Shown one piece after another: positions 53,419 through 62,902 of a stretch of 64,000 nucleotides of DNA. The notes under the pieces were generated by a model. The model ran no database searches. It was not told the origin of the DNA and saw nothing but the letters and a program-made list of their open reading frames with translations. Positions within the stretch are counted from its first letter, which is position 1, and every line of letters starts with the position of its first letter. A program made the position numbers and the translations under genes. Origin of the DNA: Flavobacteriaceae bacterium (GTDB lineage: Bacteria; Bacteroidota; Bacteroidia; Flavobacteriales; Flavobacteriaceae); assembly GCA_021647405.1 (NCBI GenBank), contig JAKIUU010000006.1, positions 34,946 through 98,945 of the forward strand, written 5' to 3'.

Positions 53419-54276
53419 CTAGCAACTCTCAAATTTTATTTTCTCTATTAAATCTTTGAAATATTCAGGACTCCAAATATTTAAAACATCATCATTTTGA
53501 ATAAACCTAACAACATCCTCTTTAATACTGCTAAAAGAAACTGATTTTATTTTGCTATCTAATAGCTCAATAATCTGTTCATTAGAAATATTATCATCTT
53601 GCCAGTCGTTTGTGTCTTTTGCCCTTGTTAGGAAATGATTTACATCCAAAGGAATTCCTTTTTTAACATACCATTCTAAGTCATACCAATCCCTTCCTTT
53701 GACTCTATTTTGCCATTTTCTAAAAAGGAGGGCATGCATTTTACCTGCAAATAAATTTGATTTGGTAAAACATTTCACATAAAAAGAAAATGGACGGAGT
53801 AATAACTTTTCTTCGGTTCTGAAATTCAATGGAGGCTGTCGATCAACTTCTACTTTTATCTTCAAAGTCTTGTTAGAACGCACCCCTGTTTCCTTGATAA
53901 TGTCAACGAGTACAATTTCTTGCCATATTGATTCTGCTTTTAGGAAAGCTGAATCAATAGCTGTTTGTTTAGTTTTTTTCTTTTCCTTAATACTAACAGT
54001 TAGTCCTAATGACTTAAATTCATTTAAAACGGCTTTGAAATATGGCTCAATTGAAAAATTTGAATCAGGTTTAAGTAAAGAAAAATCCAAATCTTCTGAA
54101 TATCTATCCAATCCATAAAAAATTCGAAGAGCGGTTCCTCCATAAAAAGCTGCTTTCTCAAAAAAGTCAGTTCTTGATAAACCTGCTAAAGTTATTTCTT
54201 GCATTATTTCTTGTAATGCATATAATATTTCTTCTTCATTTTGAGGATTATATTCCTCTATCCACTCTTTTATCAT
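53419..54276 (-). CDS. abiEii: AbiEii-family nucleotidyltransferase toxin
   Basis: A 285-residue toxin of the AbiE type IV toxin-antitoxin (abortive infection) system. The nucleotidyltransferase signature is seen: GGTALR at residues 46-51 and DLD at 62-64 in RYSEDLDFSL, followed by a basic helical domain (FAGKMHALLFRKWQNRVKGRDWYDLEWY). AbiEii proteins inactivate tRNA or other targets by nucleotide transfer during phage infection. The start overlaps the antitoxin stop by four bases (ATGA). Confidence 0.9.
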   Translation of the reverse strand: MIKEWIEEYNPQNEEEILYALQEIMQEITLAGLSRTDFFEKAAFYGGTALRIFYGLDRYSEDLDFSLLKPDSNFSIEPYFKAVLNEFKSLGLTVSIKEKKKTKQTAIDSAFLKAESIWQEIVLVDIIKETGVRSNKTLKIKVEVDRQPPLNFRTEEKLLLRPFSFYVKCFTKSNLFAGKMHALLFRKWQNRVKGRDWYDLEWYVKKGIPLDVNHFLTRAKDTNDWQDDNISNEQIIELLDSKIKSVSFSSIKEDVVRFIQNDDVLNIWSPEYFKDLIEKIKFESC

Positions 54277-54911
54277 AATTCTATCAACGTTTTAATAAGC
54301 ATTTTTAGGCTGCTTTTTTTAGGAGCGTTTTTAACCCATAATTCTATAATTTTCGTATCTAATGTTTTTAATATTTCACTATCTATACGAAGATCTTCCA
54401 TTAAAAATTCTCGAGTTTGTTTTATGCTTCTAAGATAAATTTTGGGTGTTAGCACAACTTTATCACATAAAGCTTTTTCAGGTGAGGCAACTAACATTGT
54501 TTGCTTAGGTGAATATTCTATATTTTTTATTCCATAAGAATAATAAGGAGTCTTTAATTGTTGGTAACTAAATCGTCCAACAGGAGTTTTATATAACTTT
54601 GAGGTTTTTATGGTTACTGAACTTATTTCATAAGCTCTTTCTGGTATCATGTTCCAATAAGATAATGCAGACTCTAATGACACATAACTTGGTCCTCTAA
54701 GGTGATTCGCTATTAGAAAAGGTTCTGGTGTAGGTAAATCCATTTTAGCCCCCGTTATATATAGTCCTCTTCTAATTGAAATAAGCTCTTTGCTTTTAAG
54801 TAGCTCACTAATTTTATCATTTGGACTCTGATAATCACTTAGTAATTCTAAAATCAAGTATCTAGATATAGGAGCTTCAGCATATTTCTTTACCATTTTT
54901 CTAAAATCCAT
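54273..54911 (-). CDS. abiEi: AbiEi-family antitoxin/transcriptional regulator
   Basis: A 212-residue protein. An N-terminal winged helix is likely (residues about 15-70: SRYLILELLSDYQSPNDKIS, then ISIRRGLYITGAKM), followed by a C-terminal antitoxin domain with SPEKALCDKVVLTPKIYLRS. In AbiE systems this protein blocks toxicity without tight binding to the toxin and represses its own promoter at inverted repeats. Such repeats are present directly upstream (see 54933-55022). Confidence 0.88.
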   Translation of the reverse strand: MDFRKMVKKYAEAPISRYLILELLSDYQSPNDKISELLKSKELISIRRGLYITGAKMDLPTPEPFLIANHLRGPSYVSLESALSYWNMIPERAYEISSVTIKTSKLYKTPVGRFSYQQLKTPYYSYGIKNIEYSPKQTMLVASPEKALCDKVVLTPKIYLRSIKQTREFLMEDLRIDSEILKTLDTKIIELWVKNAPKKSSLKMLIKTLIEL

Positions 54912-54932
54912 ATTGTAATTATTTTATATGAC

Positions 54933-54951
54933 AATCGGGGTATTACCGATT
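54933..54951. promoter_or_regulatory. Proximal AbiEi operator candidate (AATCGG-N7-CCGATT)
   Basis: A 19-base inverted repeat located just downstream of the predicted transcription start of abiEi. It shares its core exactly with the distal site at 54996-55014. Confidence 0.65.
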
Positions 54952-54959
54952 AACTAATG

Positions 54960-54989
54960 CAAATATAGCAATTACATGTGAAAAAACAA
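54960..54989 (-). promoter_or_regulatory. Promoter of the abiEi-abiEii operon
   Basis: On the minus strand TTG (54987-54989), a 19-base spacer and TATATTTG (54960-54967) match the Bacteroidetes promoter. The predicted start is near 54953, about 42 bases before the ATG. Confidence 0.68.
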
Positions 54990-55022
54990 TCATATAATCG
55001 GAATTATTCCGATTATATGATT
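54988..55022. promoter_or_regulatory. Distal AbiEi operator candidate within a 17-pair perfect palindrome
   Basis: AATCATATAATCGGAAT is followed by one T and its exact reverse complement. Its core AATCGG-N7-CCGATT (54996-55014) repeats the proximal site 63 bases away. The left end touches the -33 TTG. Confidence 0.7.
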
Positions 55023-55050
55023 AAATTATTGCAATTATATTGAGGCATAA

Positions 55051-55078
55051 AGAGATTCTTCATTACGTTCAGAATGAC
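55051..55078. repeat. REP-like scrap between abiEi and mpl
   Basis: AGAGATTCTTCATTACGTTC then AGAATGAC is the familiar GTCATTCTGA...GAATCTC-type intergenic repeat (minus strand). It sits just after the mpl stop. Confidence 0.5.
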
Positions 55079-55086
55079 AAACAATT

Positions 55087-56439
55087 TTAAACCAACTTAC
55101 AAAGCCTCTTAAAATCTAAGCCCCCGTAATTTCCTGAACTCATTAAAAGCAAGGCTGTATTTTTTAAATTTTGTTCAAATAAATAAGCACTAAAAGCTTT
55201 GGGGTCTGTAAATACTTTTAAGTCGGTTCTGTTAAAAGCTTCTTTTATTTCGGATATCGAAATAGATGCTAATTGTTTTATAGCAAGGGCTTTTGGGGCA
55301 TAAAAAACCACAGCTTCGTCAGCAGCATCAAGCGCGTGTTGATATTGCTTTAAAAATATGGGATTTAAACTGCTATAAGTATGCAATTCTAAACAAGCCA
55401 ATAATCTGCGTTCTTTATATTGGGTTTTTACCGCATTTGTGGTGGCTATAACTTTACTGGGTGCATGGGCAAAATCTTTAAAAATAGCTGTTGAATCATT
55501 CTCTGCTATTTTTTGCAAGCGTTTATCGGCGCCTTTAAAATGGGCAATAGCTTTGTAGAAAGCAGTTTCATCTAGACCCATTTGTGCGCATATACATTTG
55601 GCACCCGCCAAATTTTGAAGATTGTGATTGCCAAAAACAGCCAAAGCCACATCCCCTTGAGGTGTTTTTAAATAAGTGATGCCTTTATCGATAAAATGCT
55701 TGGGTGTTTGATAAGGAATTTTATACAAATCGTTTGTAGATTCTGCTACAATATTTTTGACATTTTCATCTTCATTATTATAGATTATTGTCCCATTAGG
55801 AAGGATAGAATCGACAAATATTTTAAACTGTTCTAGGTAATTATCAAAAGTGGGGAATACATTTATATGATCCCATGCAACACCACTAATAAGGGCAATA
55901 TGGGGTTTGTACAAGTGGAATTTAGGGCGTCTGTCTATGGGCGAACTCAAATACTCATCGCCTTCAAGTAGCATGTATTTATTATCTTGGGTAAGGTGTA
56001 CCATCGTATCAAAACCTGTCAACTGTGCGCCCACCATATAATCGACTTCCTTTTTATGATAATGCAAGACATGTAAAATCATGGCGGTAATGGTGGTTTT
56101 GCCATGACTGCCGCCAATAACCACACGTATTTTATCTTTAGACTGCGCGTATAAAAATTCTGGATAGGAGTAAATTTTTAAGTCCAATTCTTGAGCACGT
56201 AACAATTCTGTATTATCGGGTTTGGCATGCATACCCAAAATAACAGCATCAATTTTATTTGTAATTTTATTGGGGAACCACCCAAAAGATTTGGGCAATA
56301 AATTTTTAGCGGCCAAGCGCGATTTTGACGGCTCGTGAATAGCGTCATCGCTTCCAGTAACATTCTGCCCTTTATTGTGTAAAGCAATGGCTAAGTTGTG
56401 CATGGCACTACCGCCAATGGCTATAAAATGGATGTTCAT
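55087..56439 (-). CDS. mpl: UDP-N-acetylmuramate:L-alanyl-gamma-D-glutamyl-diaminopimelate ligase (Mpl)
   Basis: A 450-residue Mur ligase for peptidoglycan recycling. The N-terminal UDP-binding motif is HFIAIGGSAMHNLAIAL and the ATP P-loop is GGSHGKTTITAMI; the centre has LEGDEYLSSPIDRRPKF and the C-terminal domain NLAGAKC. MurC is the close alternative, but the MHNLA start and KTT context fit Mpl. It faces a divergent gene of unknown function 99 bases away. Confidence 0.88.
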   Translation of the reverse strand: MNIHFIAIGGSAMHNLAIALHNKGQNVTGSDDAIHEPSKSRLAAKNLLPKSFGWFPNKITNKIDAVILGMHAKPDNTELLRAQELDLKIYSYPEFLYAQSKDKIRVVIGGSHGKTTITAMILHVLHYHKKEVDYMVGAQLTGFDTMVHLTQDNKYMLLEGDEYLSSPIDRRPKFHLYKPHIALISGVAWDHINVFPTFDNYLEQFKIFVDSILPNGTIIYNNEDENVKNIVAESTNDLYKIPYQTPKHFIDKGITYLKTPQGDVALAVFGNHNLQNLAGAKCICAQMGLDETAFYKAIAHFKGADKRLQKIAENDSTAIFKDFAHAPSKVIATTNAVKTQYKERRLLACLELHTYSSLNPIFLKQYQHALDAADEAVVFYAPKALAIKQLASISISEIKEAFNRTDLKVFTDPKAFSAYLFEQNLKNTALLLMSSGNYGGLDFKRLCKLV

Positions 56440-56538
56440 TAGTAAATATTAGAGTGGTAAAAGTACAAAATCAGACAATACTATTTACGCAATTCTTTTA
56501 CTTTAGTTAACTTTGTTATTTAATAAATAACATCATTT

Positions 56539-57060
56539 ATGTTCAACGACGCCGACAACCAAGACAACATGCACGAGCGTATCAAAAAGATGCCGCTTTT
56601 TAAAAAGGCCGAAGAAATTAGGCACTTGAGTCTAAAAATTATTGAGAGTGTAGCAAGTGAAGACACCGCACATCTGGATACATTTAAGCGTGATTCTCTA
56701 AAACATCACGCACAATATATAAATAGTAACGCTCTAATTATTCCAGCTAAAATCAGTGGTGCCGAAGCTGTAGAAATCTACGATTTAAAAATGGAAAATG
56801 CCGCCATTATCCGCAAAGCGGCGCGTGAAATTATGACCGATTGTACCGGTTTAAGAATAAATGGCTATAAAAATACCGATTACTTGCAATTGCTTCGTGA
56901 TGAGATAGAAGAGTTTAGAATTTTATTTGCCGAATGGGTAAAAACTTTTGACCCCTGGAATTACACTATAGACCGTTGGGGCTTGTTTAATCCGCCGGGC
57001 GTAGATTACGACACGCATGACCCCGACGATGACATTCCTTTTAGTCCAGATGATTTTTAG
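56539..57060 (+). CDS. Conserved protein of unknown function (173 residues)
   Basis: A soluble, charged protein that I recognise only as a conserved Bacteroidetes hypothetical. The middle is helical (KKAEEIRHLSLKIIESVA; LMLENAAIIRKAAREIM-like stretch) and the C-terminus is very acidic (YDTHDPDDDIPFSPDDF). No catalytic motif is seen. The start could also be the ATG at codon 11 (MHERIKK). A -7 box (TAACTTTG, 56508-56515) is 24 bases upstream. It is convergent with dnaE. Confidence 0.75.
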   Translation: MFNDADNQDNMHERIKKMPLFKKAEEIRHLSLKIIESVASEDTAHLDTFKRDSLKHHAQYINSNALIIPAKISGAEAVEIYDLKMENAAIIRKAAREIMTDCTGLRINGYKNTDYLQLLRDEIEEFRILFAEWVKTFDPWNYTIDRWGLFNPPGVDYDTHDPDDDIPFSPDDF

Positions 57061-57069
57061 GCGTGATTT

Positions 57070-60000
57070 CTAATTCAAATTAAAATTGATTTGATGGGCT
57101 TCCAAGCCTTCTAAAAGCTCTTTAGACATTTTTACTTTATAATTGCGGCTGTGTAGCTTTAATCTGATTTTAGACTCATTATCAGTCACTTCAAAGCTAA
57201 CAACTTTATCGCCTTTATGTGCTTTAAGAATCTTGTCTATGTTTTTAATATAGGGTTCTGAGAGTTTATTTAAATCTACGTTTAAAGTGATTTTTTTGGT
57301 GAGGTTTTCCATAATGTTTTGCAGCATTTTAATGTCTAAAAATTTTAACAATACCTGCCCTTCATTCCATCCCCTGTCTATTTTAACTTTACAATGCAAA
57401 AACGAATTGGGCACCAAAAAATGTTTAAATTTTAAATAATTTTCGCTAAACATTCTAAATTCAAAAGTATCTGTAAAGTCTTCAATAACAAAAGAGGCCC
57501 AACCTTTTCCGTTTTTAGAAACCCTGTGCTGTACATCTGTAATAATACCTGCAAAAGTTAATTCTTTACCCAATAATGCCTCTTGGTTGTTAAATAAATT
57601 TACCTTGGCATTACAAAAATTTCTAATTTCTAACTTGTAATCATCAAGCGGATGACCTGAAATATACATCCCAATAACCTCTTTCTCTTTGGCTAATTTT
57701 TCCATGATGTTCCATGACTCACATTCAGGAAATTTTGGCTCCTCAAATTGCACGTCAGAAGTATCGCCAAAAAGAGACACTTGCGCCGCATTTTTATTTT
57801 CTTGGTATTTATTGCCAAAACGAATGGCTTTCTCAATAAAAGTTTGGTTTTTTTCGTCGAGCGCAAAATATTGAGAGCGGTGTACAGGTGCTAAAGAATC
57901 GAAAGCTCCCGATAAAATTAAGCCATCAAATACGCGCTTATTTACCGAGCGCAAATCCACACGTTTGGTAACATCAAAAATAGAACGGTAATTGCCTTCT
58001 GCCTTACGCTCTTTAACAATAGCTCTTACGGCATTGGCACCCACACCTTTTACAGCCGCCATCCCAAACCTAATAGCCCCCTTTTTATTTACCGAAAATT
58101 TGAGGAAACTTTCATTTACGTCTGGCCCCAATACTTCTAGACCAGAGCGTTTACACTCTTCCATAAAAAAGCCTACTTGTTTAATATCATTCATATTATT
58201 AGACAAACAAGCTGCCATAAATTCGGCGGGGTAATGGGCTTTTAAATAGGCGGTTTGATAGGCTATAAAAGCATAACAGGTAGAATGCGATTTGTTAAAG
58301 GCGTAAGCCGCAAATTTTTCCCAGTCCTTCCAAATTTTTTCGAGTATATTTTCAGGATGTCCATTAGACTTACCTCCTTTTATAAATTTGGGTTTTAATT
58401 TTTCAAGTAGTGCAAAAATCTTTTTACCCATCGCTTTACGCAAAACATCCGCTTCGCCTTTTGTAAAATTGGCCAATTTTTGCGACAGCAACATCACTTG
58501 TTCTTGATAAACGGTTACACCATAGGTCTCTTTTAGATATTCTTCCATTTCTGGAAGGTCATATTCTATAGCTTCTTCGCCGTGCTTGCGCTGAATAAAA
58601 AGCGGAATGTACTCCATTGGCCCTGGGCGATACAAGGCGTTCATAGCAATAAGATCGGCAAATTCTGTTGGCTTTAATAATTTTAAATTCTTCTGCATTC
58701 CCAACGATTCATACTGAAAAATACCCACTGTCTCACCTCGCTGAAAGAGTTCGAATGTTTTAATATCATCTAAAGGGAAATCGTCTGGTACCAAATTTTC
58801 ACCATGAAGTGCTTTTACTATTTTAACAACATCTTTTATTAATGTCAATGTTTTTAAACCTAAAAAATCCATTTTAAGCAGGCCTGCATCTTCAACCACA
58901 TGATTGTCAAATTGGGTCACAAACATTTCGGAATCTTTGGCTTTGGCAATGGGTACTAGATTTGAAATATTTTCTGGCGAAATTATCAGCCCACAGGCAT
59001 GGGTGCCTGTATTTCTGACAGAACCTTCAAGGGCCTTGGCTTTTTTAAGTGTTTCGGCAGCAAGGTCATCACCTTTTTCGAGTTCAATTAAAGCTTTAAC
59101 GTTTACGAGTTCATCGTCTTTAAGAGCCGCGCGTTTGCCTTTACTTTTGTCATCATCACCAAAAATATCTTTAAGTTTGATTCCAGGAATCATTTTGGCA
59201 ATTCTATCGGCCTCTTGAAGTGGTAAATCTAAAGCACGTGCGGTATCTCTTACAGCCGATTTGGCAGCCATTGTACCATAAGTAATTATTTGAGCCACTT
59301 GATTGGCCCCATACTTATCAATGACATAATCAATAACTTTTTGGCGGCCTTCGTCGTCAAAATCTATATCGATATCTGGTAAAGAAACCCTATCTGGATT
59401 TAGGAAACGCTCAAAAAGTAAATCGTATTTTACAGGATCTATATTGGTTATTTTTAAACAATAGGCCACCACAGAACCTGCTGCAGAACCTCTGCCAGGC
59501 CCAACAGAAACACCTATTTTTCGTGCTTCGGCAATAAAATCATGTACAATTAAGAAATAGCCTGGATAGCCTGTTTTTTCGATAACAGACAGTTCAAAAT
59601 CTATCCGCTCTTTGGTATCGGTATCCATTTCTGGATAGCGTTTTTCGGCACCCAAAAAGGTTATATGCTTTAGGTAACTGTTTTCGCCTCGATTGCCACC
59701 ATCTTCATTATCTTCTTGAAAAACAAACGCCTTTGGAATATCAAACTTGGGTAAAAGTACTTTTCGTGCCAATGTAAAAGGCTCAATCTTATCTACAATT
59801 TCTTGAATGTTTTGAATGGCTTCAGGTAGGTCTTTAAACAATTCTTTCATCTCATCCTGAGTTTTAAAATAAAACTCATTGTTTGGCAAGCCATATCTAT
59901 AACCTCTTCCACGACCTTTTGGAGTATCTCTTTTTGCGTTGTCTTTTACACACAATAAAATATCCTGCGCATCGGCATCTTTTTTATCAATATAAAATGT

Positions 60001-61425
60001 GGTGTTGGTTGCCACCGATTTTATGGCGTGTTTTTTAGAAAAATTTAGGAGTACTTTATTAACATGATCTTCGTTTTCTTGATTGTGACGGATGAGTTCA
60101 ATATAAAAATCGTCTTCAAATTGTTCTTTCCACCACAGCAAAGCCTCTTCGGCTTGTTGTTCGCCAATATTTAAAATTTTATTAGGAACCTCACCGTAAG
60201 TATCACCACTTAAAACAATAATGTCATCTTTATACTGTTTTACAATTTCTTTATCAATTCTAGGGACATAATAAAAACCCTCTGTATAGGCTATTGAGGA
60301 CATTTTGGCCAAATTGTAATAGCCTTTTTTATTTTTAGCCAACAACAAAGTCTGGTATCCATTGTCTTTATGCGTGCGGTCTTTATGATTTTCACAAATA
60401 TTAAAAACACAACCCACTATGGGTTTGAGAATACTTTGCGCTATTTCGCCTTCTTTTAAGTCTGCATTGGCTTTTAAGACAGCTTGATTATGCCGGTCAA
60501 TTTCTGTAACAAAATTAAACACCCCCATCATGTTACCCAAATCGGTTATGGCCACAGCATTCATTTTGTTTTTTATAGCTGCCTGTATTAAATCTGACAC
60601 ACTAGAAGTAGATTGTAAAATAGAAAATTGCGAATAGTTGTGTAGATGAGAAAAAGGAACTGTGTCTAATTTAAAAGTGGCTTCATCTGTGATGGTGAAA
60701 TCTAAGTCGGCGGCTTCTTTTTGTTGTTTTAATTCGGCACTAGCCCGTTTTAAATTAATGTGTTTTAATCCGATAAGGGGTATCGGGTTGGGATTATCGT
60801 TTTTAAAATTTTGAATATAATCTGCTGGGGCTTGTAATTGATCTGTGGTAAATTGATTGGTGCGTATCAATTCAAAAAAGCAACGTGCGGTTGCCTCCAC
60901 ATCGGCAGTGGCATTATGCGCTTCGGCAAAAGGTTCTCCAAATAATTCTTTATGTAACTCTGTTAAAGTAGGCAGTTTGAATTTACCTCCACGCCCTCCC
61001 GGCAATTGACATAATTTAGCGGTGTGCTCTGTACAGGTGTCTAGAACTGGTAATTTATTTAAGCTCGTTTCAATACCTGCCCTGTAATATTCGCAGCCCA
61101 TTATATTTTTATCAAACCCTAAATTTTGACCTACTACAAACTTTGTTTTTAACAAATCTTGGTTAAAAATTGCCAAAACCTCATTTAAAGGTAATCCGCG
61201 TTCTTGGGCAAGTTGGGTGGAAATGCCGTGAATTTGTTCGGCATCGTAAGGAATATTATAGCCTTCAGGAATAATTAAAAAATCGCGATGTTCAATACAG
61301 TTTCCCTTTTCGTCATGCAACTGCCAAGCTATTTGAACACAGCGCGGCCAATTGTTGGTATCGGTAATTGGGGCATTCCATTTTTTGGGTAATCCAGTGG
61401 TTTCTGTGTCAAAAATTAAGTACAT
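57070..61425 (-). CDS. dnaE: DNA polymerase III alpha subunit fused to a proofreading exonuclease
   Basis: A 1451-residue replicase. Residues 1-190 are a DEDDh 3'-5' exonuclease (Asp6, Glu8, Asp105, His170, Asp175), normally a separate protein (DnaQ). A PHP domain follows from about residue 255, with HLHNYSQFS and AITDLGNMMG in place of the canonical HxHxHT and ITDHG metal motifs. The polymerase core has PDIDIDFDD and the thumb has TGTHACGLIISPE. The C-terminal half carries helix-hairpin and OB-fold parts. The fusion is a Bacteroidetes feature. The start is MYLIFDTETTG. Confidence 0.95.
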   Translation of the reverse strand: MYLIFDTETTGLPKKWNAPITDTNNWPRCVQIAWQLHDEKGNCIEHRDFLIIPEGYNIPYDAEQIHGISTQLAQERGLPLNEVLAIFNQDLLKTKFVVGQNLGFDKNIMGCEYYRAGIETSLNKLPVLDTCTEHTAKLCQLPGGRGGKFKLPTLTELHKELFGEPFAEAHNATADVEATARCFFELIRTNQFTTDQLQAPADYIQNFKNDNPNPIPLIGLKHINLKRASAELKQQKEAADLDFTITDEATFKLDTVPFSHLHNYSQFSILQSTSSVSDLIQAAIKNKMNAVAITDLGNMMGVFNFVTEIDRHNQAVLKANADLKEGEIAQSILKPIVGCVFNICENHKDRTHKDNGYQTLLLAKNKKGYYNLAKMSSIAYTEGFYYVPRIDKEIVKQYKDDIIVLSGDTYGEVPNKILNIGEQQAEEALLWWKEQFEDDFYIELIRHNQENEDHVNKVLLNFSKKHAIKSVATNTTFYIDKKDADAQDILLCVKDNAKRDTPKGRGRGYRYGLPNNEFYFKTQDEMKELFKDLPEAIQNIQEIVDKIEPFTLARKVLLPKFDIPKAFVFQEDNEDGGNRGENSYLKHITFLGAEKRYPEMDTDTKERIDFELSVIEKTGYPGYFLIVHDFIAEARKIGVSVGPGRGSAAGSVVAYCLKITNIDPVKYDLLFERFLNPDRVSLPDIDIDFDDEGRQKVIDYVIDKYGANQVAQIITYGTMAAKSAVRDTARALDLPLQEADRIAKMIPGIKLKDIFGDDDKSKGKRAALKDDELVNVKALIELEKGDDLAAETLKKAKALEGSVRNTGTHACGLIISPENISNLVPIAKAKDSEMFVTQFDNHVVEDAGLLKMDFLGLKTLTLIKDVVKIVKALHGENLVPDDFPLDDIKTFELFQRGETVGIFQYESLGMQKNLKLLKPTEFADLIAMNALYRPGPMEYIPLFIQRKHGEEAIEYDLPEMEEYLKETYGVTVYQEQVMLLSQKLANFTKGEADVLRKAMGKKIFALLEKLKPKFIKGGKSNGHPENILEKIWKDWEKFAAYAFNKSHSTCYAFIAYQTAYLKAHYPAEFMAACLSNNMNDIKQVGFFMEECKRSGLEVLGPDVNESFLKFSVNKKGAIRFGMAAVKGVGANAVRAIVKERKAEGNYRSIFDVTKRVDLRSVNKRVFDGLILSGAFDSLAPVHRSQYFALDEKNQTFIEKAIRFGNKYQENKNAAQVSLFGDTSDVQFEEPKFPECESWNIMEKLAKEKEVIGMYISGHPLDDYKLEIRNFCNAKVNLFNNQEALLGKELTFAGIITDVQHRVSKNGKGWASFVIEDFTDTFEFRMFSENYLKFKHFLVPNSFLHCKVKIDRGWNEGQVLLKFLDIKMLQNIMENLTKKITLNVDLNKLSEPYIKNIDKILKAHKGDKVVSFEVTDNESKIRLKLHSRNYKVKMSKELLEGLEAHQINFNLN

Positions 61426-61658
61426 AAACAGGCTTTTGGAATATTAAAATTAAGTTTTTAAAAATAGCCAATTCAATGGCATTAAATGGCATCTTTAATG
61501 CAATATTTATCAACACTTGGCTTAAAAACCAAAAGCCCAAGTTAAAATATTAAAATACCACACTTTACTGTTATTATTTTAATCAATACATATAATTATT
61601 TTGTACATTTGCGCCCTTATTAATAATCGGGGTCGTGTACCTCAAAATTTAAACAAAA
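61426..61658. other. rpsP leader and upstream hairpins
   Basis: No gene is seen in these 233 bases. A bulged hairpin ACTTGG-CTT...AAGCCCAAGT lies at 61515-61542. A perfect -7 box TACATTTG is at 61604-61611, without a -33 element. The leader contains GGGGT-CGTGT-ACCTC, a small hairpin that might fold near the S16 start. Confidence 0.45.
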
Positions 61659-62264
61659 ATGTCAGTAAAAATTAGACTACAAAGACACGGTAAAAAAGGG
61701 AAGCCTTTTTACTGGATCGTTGCCGCCGATGCGCGTGCAAAAAGAGATGGTAAATATCTTGAAAAATTAGGTACTTACAATCCAAACACAAACCCTGCCA
61801 CAATCAATTTAAATATTGATGGTACTGTAAAATGGTTACAAAACGGTGCCCAACCAACGGATACTGCCAAAGCTATTTTATCGTACAAAGGTGCTATGCT
61901 AAAAAATCATTTGGCTGGTGGTGTTAGAAAAGGGGCCCTAACCGAAGAACAAGCCGAAGAAAAATTCAATGCTTGGGTAGCTGAAAAAGCAGACCAAGTA
62001 AATGCTAAAAAAGATGGTTTGGCTAAGGCTGATGCCGATACAAAAGCCAAAGCACTGGCCGCTGAAAAAGAAGTAAATGACAAGCGTTTGGCAGATGCCG
62101 AAGCCGCTCTTAAAGCTGAAGAAGAGGCGAAAGCTGCTGCTGAAGCCGAAGCTGTTGCGAAAAAAGAGGCTGAAGAAGCTGCTGCTAATGATGCGCCTGC
62201 CGAAGATGAAGCTTCTAAAGAAGATGAAACTCCTTCTGAAGATTCTGAAACTGCTACAGCATAA
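61659..62264 (+). CDS. rpsP: Small ribosomal subunit protein bS16 with extended acidic tail
   Basis: The S16 domain occupies residues 1 to about 85 (MSVKIRLQRHGKKGKPFYW, KYLEKLGTYNPN, WLQNGAQPTDTAKAIL). A further 115 residues, rich in Ala, Glu and Lys and probably helical, end very acidic (AEDEASKEDETPSEDSET). Other bacterial S16 are about 80-90 residues; Bacteroidetes forms are longer, but this tail is at the long end. rimM follows 15 bases later, a conserved pair. Confidence 0.95.
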   Translation: MSVKIRLQRHGKKGKPFYWIVAADARAKRDGKYLEKLGTYNPNTNPATINLNIDGTVKWLQNGAQPTDTAKAILSYKGAMLKNHLAGGVRKGALTEEQAEEKFNAWVAEKADQVNAKKDGLAKADADTKAKALAAEKEVNDKRLADAEAALKAEEEAKAAAEAEAVAKKEAEEAAANDAPAEDEASKEDETPSEDSETATA

Positions 62265-62279
62265 ATTTAAACCTGCGTT

Positions 62280-62807
62280 ATGCGCAAAGACAACTGTTTT
62301 TATCTTGGACGTATTTCTAGAAAACACAGTTTTAAAGGCGAAGTTGTTATCTCTTTAGATACAGACGAACCCGAACTTTATCAAAATATGGAATCAGTGT
62401 TTGTTGCTTTAGGCAACACACTGGTTCCTTTTTTTATAGAATATTCTTTACTGCAAAAAAGGAACAAACTGCGTGTAAAATTTGAAGATATCAACACGCA
62501 AACAGAAGCCGAAGATATATTAAATTCAAGCGTTTACTTGCCCTTAAAGTTTTTACCAAAACTTACTGGCAACAAATTCTATTATCACGAAATTATAGGC
62601 TTTAAGATTGTTGACATCCACAAAGGAGAAGTAGGCATCATAGAGTCTGTAAATGATACTACTGCCCAAATTTTATTAGAAATAAAAAATGGCGACATCG
62701 AAATACTGTTTCCCCTTATTGATACTTTTCTCAAAAAAATAGACCGTACCAATAAAGAAGTTCTTGTTGAAGCGCCCGAAGGATTGTTAGAAATGTATTT
62801 GAAGTAA
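62280..62807 (+). CDS. rimM: Ribosome maturation factor RimM
   Basis: A 175-residue 16S-processing factor. It begins MRKDNCFYLGRISRKHSFKG (core of the N-terminal RimM domain) and ends with a PRC-barrel domain (FKIVDIHKGEVGIIESVN, ILFPLIDTFLKKIDR). It acts on 30S assembly and is coupled to S16. Confidence 0.94.
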   Translation: MRKDNCFYLGRISRKHSFKGEVVISLDTDEPELYQNMESVFVALGNTLVPFFIEYSLLQKRNKLRVKFEDINTQTEAEDILNSSVYLPLKFLPKLTGNKFYYHEIIGFKIVDIHKGEVGIIESVNDTTAQILLEIKNGDIEILFPLIDTFLKKIDRTNKEVLVEAPEGLLEMYLK

Positions 62808-62902
62808 TCTCATACATTTCAAAAGGTTCGCGATACGACTGCGTCTACCCGAACAGGCGGTATTATATTAATTTCTTTAACTTACTTGCGTCACTTCGAG
62901 TG

